Positions 4,070-6,658 of a DNA stretch of 6,658 nucleotides are shown here, piece after piece. The stretch comes from Firmicutes bacterium UBA5473 (GTDB lineage: Bacteria; Bacillota; DTU084), in the NCBI GenBank assembly GCA_002427165.1, contig DIQB01000118.1, positions 1-6,658 of the forward strand, given 5' to 3'. Position 1 is the first letter of the stretch, and each line of letters starts with the position of its first letter. Made by a program: the position numbers and the translations under genes. The notes under the pieces are model-generated. The model was not told the origin of the DNA and did not search any database. It saw only the letters and a list, made by a program, of their open reading frames with translations.

Positions 4070-5092
4070 ATGCCACAACTACGTAAAGATCTCACAAGCC
4101 GCACCTGGGTTATTATTGCTAGTGAAAGAGGAAAAAGGCCACATGATTTTAAGGTGGCCACCGATGAGAAAAAAGGAGAGGGCAACTGTCCTTTCTGCCC
4201 TGGACACGAACAAGAGACACCACCTGAAGTGTTGGCTATGGGAAGAGGAGAGAGGACAGCAGACACCCCTGGCTGGAGCGTGCGGGTAGTGCCAAATAAA
4301 TTTCCAGCTCTCAGCGGACAATCAGACGAACCTAGCTTTGGGGATGGTCCCCTTGTGCAAAAAAATGGCATAGGTGCCCATGAGGTGATTGTAGAGTCAG
4401 CGGATCATAATTCTACATTCGGCACCCATAGCCAAGAGCAAATGGAGCAAATACTTTCAGCTATGATTTCCAGAGTTAAACAGTTGCGTGCTGACGAGAG
4501 ACTCCAGTATGTGCAACTATTTAAAAATGCGGGCAGAATAGCTGGAGCATCTTTAGAACACACCCATTGCCAACTTGTTGCAACCCCCATTATCCCCCCT
4601 AAAGCCCAAGAAGAGCTACAATGTGGGCATTTTTATTATGAACAACACAATCGTTGTGTCTGGTGCGACATTATCAACAAGGCTCACGAGCACGGACGGA
4701 TCGTGGAGGCCTCGGCACACTTCGCTGTGCTCTGTCCCTTTGCCTCTCGGGTACCGTATCAAGTTCTTATTCTGCCCTCGCGTCATGATGGGGAATTCGA
4801 TAGTCTCACCGGTGAGGAAATAAAGGATCTGGCGGGAATTCTCAAACGCCTCGTCCGCAGGCTTGAGATTGCCTTCAATTTCCCTCCCTATAACCTGCAG
4901 TGGCACATTAGTCCCCTGCAAGGTCCAGGGCAATATGATCAATACTTCCATTGGCACCTAGAGCTGCTACCAAGACTTACTATTGCTGCTGGCTTTGAAC
5001 TGGGAAGTGGGATCTACATCAACCCTACAGCTCCAGAGTTGGCAGCACAAGAATTACGCGAGGTGAAAATAGATGCAACCACAGGAATTTGA
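4070..5092 (+). CDS. galT: GalT-family nucleotidyltransferase (galactose-1-phosphate uridylyltransferase-like)
   Basis: This 340-residue cytoplasmic enzyme belongs to the GalT branch of the HIT superfamily, which moves a nucleoside monophosphate between a nucleotide sugar and a sugar 1-phosphate through a histidine intermediate. Visible signatures are CPFC (40-43, zinc ligands), RVVPNKFPAL (72-81), GAHEVIVES (102-110) and GASLEHTHCQ (159-168), whose HxHxQ centre makes His166 the expected nucleophile. C-terminal features are CVWCD (196-200) and the second HIT-like repeat FHWHLELLPR (293-302). Length matches the family. ATG 4070 follows AAGGAGG by six bases. The stop overlaps the start of glgA by 20 bp, so the two form one operon. 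The coupling to glycogen synthase suggests the substrate may be ADP-glucose or glucose 1-phosphate, as in plant GalT-related ADP-glucose phosphorylases, instead of UDP-galactose; the sequence alone does not decide this. The HTHCQ centre differs from the HPHGQ of classical GalT. Confidence 0.88.
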   Translation: MPQLRKDLTSRTWVIIASERGKRPHDFKVATDEKKGEGNCPFCPGHEQETPPEVLAMGRGERTADTPGWSVRVVPNKFPALSGQSDEPSFGDGPLVQKNGIGAHEVIVESADHNSTFGTHSQEQMEQILSAMISRVKQLRADERLQYVQLFKNAGRIAGASLEHTHCQLVATPIIPPKAQEELQCGHFYYEQHNRCVWCDIINKAHEHGRIVEASAHFAVLCPFASRVPYQVLILPSRHDGEFDSLTGEEIKDLAGILKRLVRRLEIAFNFPPYNLQWHISPLQGPGQYDQYFHWHLELLPRLTIAAGFELGSGIYINPTAPELAAQELREVKIDATTGI

Positions 5093-6551
5093 TGAAACTT
5101 ACCGTGTGCTGCTGGTCTCACCCGAGGTTGTTCCTTTTGCTAAAACTGGAGGCCTAGCTGATGTGGCAGGATCTTTGCCAAAAGCCCTTGCCATGCACGG
5201 TAATGATGTGCGAGTAGTGCTCCCCCGCTACAGGGGAATTGAGCCAGAGCGCACTTTGGGAGATTTTCCAGTGATGGTGGGGGATCGGAAAGAGACCGCC
5301 ATTTTGCGCGAGGGCTCAATTATGGCCCGCCTGGGGGATGAAGAGAGAAGAGTTCCAGTCTACTTTCTTGATAACTATCACTATTTCGATCGGGATAACA
5401 TCTATGGCTATTGGGATGAAGCAGAGCGCTATGCCTTCTTCTGCCGGGCAGTTGTAGCTATGCTGCGCTTTCTCAATTGGCGGCCAGAGATTGTCCATTG
5501 CAATGACTGGCAAAGCGGTCCCATCCCTGCCCTCCTACGCCAAGCTGAAAGAGAGGACTCCTTCTATAGCGATATTGCTACAGTCTATACCATCCATAAT
5601 CTGCGCTATCAGGGGAATTTTGGTTCAGAAGTATTAAAGCTATTGGGCTTGGGGCCTGAATACCTCACAGCCGAGCGGATGGAATTTTATGGGGAACTGA
5701 GTTATATGAAAGCGGGCATTGTCTATGCAGACATGGTGAGCACTGTGAGCCGCACCTATGCAGAGGAGATCCAGACCCCAGAGTTTGGTGAGCGCATGGA
5801 AGGGGTACTACGTAGCAGAGCCGAGGACTTGTATGGGATTGTCAATGGCATCAACTACCACGAATTCAATCCCGGCACAGATCAGCGTATCTATCAGCGT
5901 TACTCTGATCTAGAAGGGAAAAAAGCCAACAAATACGGCCTGCAAGGGGAGATGGAGCTTCCCCTAGGTGATGTGCCAGTATTTGGCCTAATCTCACGGC
6001 TTGTGGATCAGAAAGGCTTAGACCTCATCTCCCAAATTGCAGATGAGCTATTAGGCCACGATCTGCAGATTGTGGTTTTGGGCTCAGGGGATCCCCACTA
6101 CGAAGAGATGTTTCGTAATCTGCGGGAGCGCTACCCAGATAAAGTTGGCGTCTACATCGGCTTCAATGCCACATTGGCCCAGAAGATCTATGCTGGCTCT
6201 GACATGTTCCTAATGCCCTCCCGCTATGAGCCCTGTGGGCTTGGGCAGCTGATTAGTCTCCGCTATGGCACAATCCCTATTGTGCGTGAGACCGGTGGTC
6301 TTAAAGATACCATCACAAATTATGATCCTGAGAGTCGCCATGGTAATGGCTTTTCTTTCAGAGAATACGATGCCACAGAGTTTCTCTCCACCATCAGGCG
6401 ATCGTTGGGTGTCTACTATGATGGGCAAAAGTGGCAAGGTTTGGTGGAAAATGCCTTGCATAGCGACTTTTCCTGGAACCGCAGTGCAACAGAATATATG
6501 GGCCTCTACGGCGCAGCCTTAAGAAGGGTTCATCGGATTTTAACAGCATAA
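5073..6551 (+). CDS. glgA: Glycogen synthase, ADP-glucose type (GT5)
   Basis: The 492-residue protein transfers glucose from ADP-glucose to the growing alpha-1,4-glucan chain in the cytoplasm. It has the two Rossmann domains of GT5/GT-B enzymes in order: VSPEVVPFAKTGGLADVAGS (15-34) with the ADP-glucose-binding KTGGL, VHCNDWQSG (141-149), YTIHNLRYQG (172-181), YMKAGIVYADMVSTVS (211-226) and GIVNGI (255-260). The C-terminal domain shows SRLVDQKGLDL (308-318; Arg309 and Lys314 expected to bind phosphate), LGSGD (336-340), PSRYEPCGLGQL (382-393; Glu386 is the expected catalytic residue) and RETGGLKDT (405-413). All key residues are present and the length is normal. ATG 5073 lies inside the end of galT, six bases after GAGGTGA (5060-5066), implying translational coupling. 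No glgB, glgC or glgP is in the window. A hairpin and then a group II intron 5' end follow the stop codon. Confidence 0.97.
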   Translation: MQPQEFDETYRVLLVSPEVVPFAKTGGLADVAGSLPKALAMHGNDVRVVLPRYRGIEPERTLGDFPVMVGDRKETAILREGSIMARLGDEERRVPVYFLDNYHYFDRDNIYGYWDEAERYAFFCRAVVAMLRFLNWRPEIVHCNDWQSGPIPALLRQAEREDSFYSDIATVYTIHNLRYQGNFGSEVLKLLGLGPEYLTAERMEFYGELSYMKAGIVYADMVSTVSRTYAEEIQTPEFGERMEGVLRSRAEDLYGIVNGINYHEFNPGTDQRIYQRYSDLEGKKANKYGLQGEMELPLGDVPVFGLISRLVDQKGLDLISQIADELLGHDLQIVVLGSGDPHYEEMFRNLRERYPDKVGVYIGFNATLAQKIYAGSDMFLMPSRYEPCGLGQLISLRYGTIPIVRETGGLKDTITNYDPESRHGNGFSFREYDATEFLSTIRRSLGVYYDGQKWQGLVENALHSDFSWNRSATEYMGLYGAALRRVHRILTA

Positions 6552-6558
6552 AGGGGAA

Positions 6559-6585
6559 GATGGGGGCACTTGCTCCCATCTGTAT
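6559..6585 (+). terminator. glgA terminator hairpin, tail displaced by a group II intron
   Basis: Positions 6559-6567 pair with 6572-6580 (9 bp with one G-U, core GATGGG/CCCATC) around ACTT, starting 8 nt after the glgA stop. Only TGTAT follows instead of a T run, and intron-like sequence begins at 6586. This is the layout expected when a class C group II intron has inserted just behind a Rho-independent terminator; the rest of the T tract would then lie beyond the intron, outside the window. Confidence 0.75.
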
Positions 6586-6658
6586 GTGAGCCCGGCAGGG
6601 CTGGTTATCTATACGGTGAAAGTCCGGAACGGGGGTTGGCAACAGACCTACCGTAGCT
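6586..6658 (+). mobile_element. 5' end of a group II intron (domain I), probably class C, running off the window
   Basis: The sequence opens GTGAGCCCGGCAGGGC, close to the GUGYG 5' splice-site consensus and to the known class C start GUGUGCCCGGC of the Oceanobacillus iheyensis intron. It continues ATCTATACGGTGAAAGTCC and GGAACGGGGGTTGGC, resembling the early domain I pattern (UCUAUAGGGUGAGAGUCCCGAAC) of that intron. Position right after a terminator hairpin supports class C. Only the first 73 nt are visible, so the RT gene, the 3' end and whether it is intact or still active cannot be judged. It is a separate copy from the relic ending at 3272. Confidence 0.8.

Noticed and set aside
4033..4957. 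Minus-strand and alternate-frame open frames over galT
   Set aside because: Shadows of galT, which has a full set of family motifs, correct length and a strong start signal.
5092..5094. ATG overlapping the galT stop (ATGA-type overlap) as the glgA start
   Set aside because: It is not in the glgA frame; ATG 5073 is in frame and has GAGGTGA at the right distance.
5316..6642. Open frames in other frames over glgA and the right end (5316-5513, 6210-6461, 6265-6522, 6394-6642)
   Set aside because: Shadows of glgA or of the terminator and intron region; no start signals or family similarity.

Overview
The window looks like a piece of chromosome from a spore-forming Firmicute of the Clostridia type (possibly Peptococcaceae-like; this is inference). 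Supporting this are AGGAGG-type ribosome binding sites, a Spo0E-like phosphatase, a secreted protein with a SPOCS/DUF3794-like domain, a glycogen-synthase operon of the kind common in sporulating anaerobes, and several group II intron and IS30-family remnants. No rRNA, tRNA or CRISPR array was seen.

Layout, left to right. (1) 1-860: a terminator for an upstream gene, then a cysteine-rich protein of unknown function built from two tandem ~75-residue repeats (156-815), closed by a strong terminator. (2) 924-1091: a 55-residue Spo0E-like protein, likely to act on the sporulation phosphorelay. (3) 1091-3300: a graveyard of mobile DNA. A fragment of a group II intron reverse transcriptase with RT motif A (about 1121-1252) is followed by a GC-rich terminator hairpin. 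Next comes a broken IS30-family transposase (1476 to about 2680), which has an internal deletion and is interrupted by a ~350-380 bp MITE-like element with 28/29-matching terminal inverted repeats. Then come the frameshifted C-terminal half of a group II intron RT/maturase (about 2672-3195) and a damaged domain V/VI-like intron 3' end (about 3205-3272). The order suggests nested insertion: MITE in IS30, IS30 in or beside an intron RT, with deletions at the joints.

(4) 3301-3879, minus strand: a secreted Cys-rich SPOCS/DUF3794-like protein, with a mother-cell-sigma-like -10 element upstream. (5) 4070-6551: a two-gene operon, overlapping by 20 bp, of a GalT-family nucleotidyltransferase and an ADP-glucose-type glycogen synthase (glgA); both look intact and more GC-rich than the left half. 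(6) 6559-6658: the glgA terminator hairpin, followed five bases later by what looks like the 5' end of a second group II intron running out of the window, the arrangement typical of class C introns.

The intact genes fit two themes: sporulation (Spo0E-like regulator and two Cys-rich candidate spore or envelope proteins) and storage-polysaccharide metabolism, which many spore formers run during sporulation. I do not see a clear new defence or biosynthetic system. The least explained items are the Cys-rich repeat protein, the secreted SPOCS-like protein and the MITE-like element with its two micro-ORFs.
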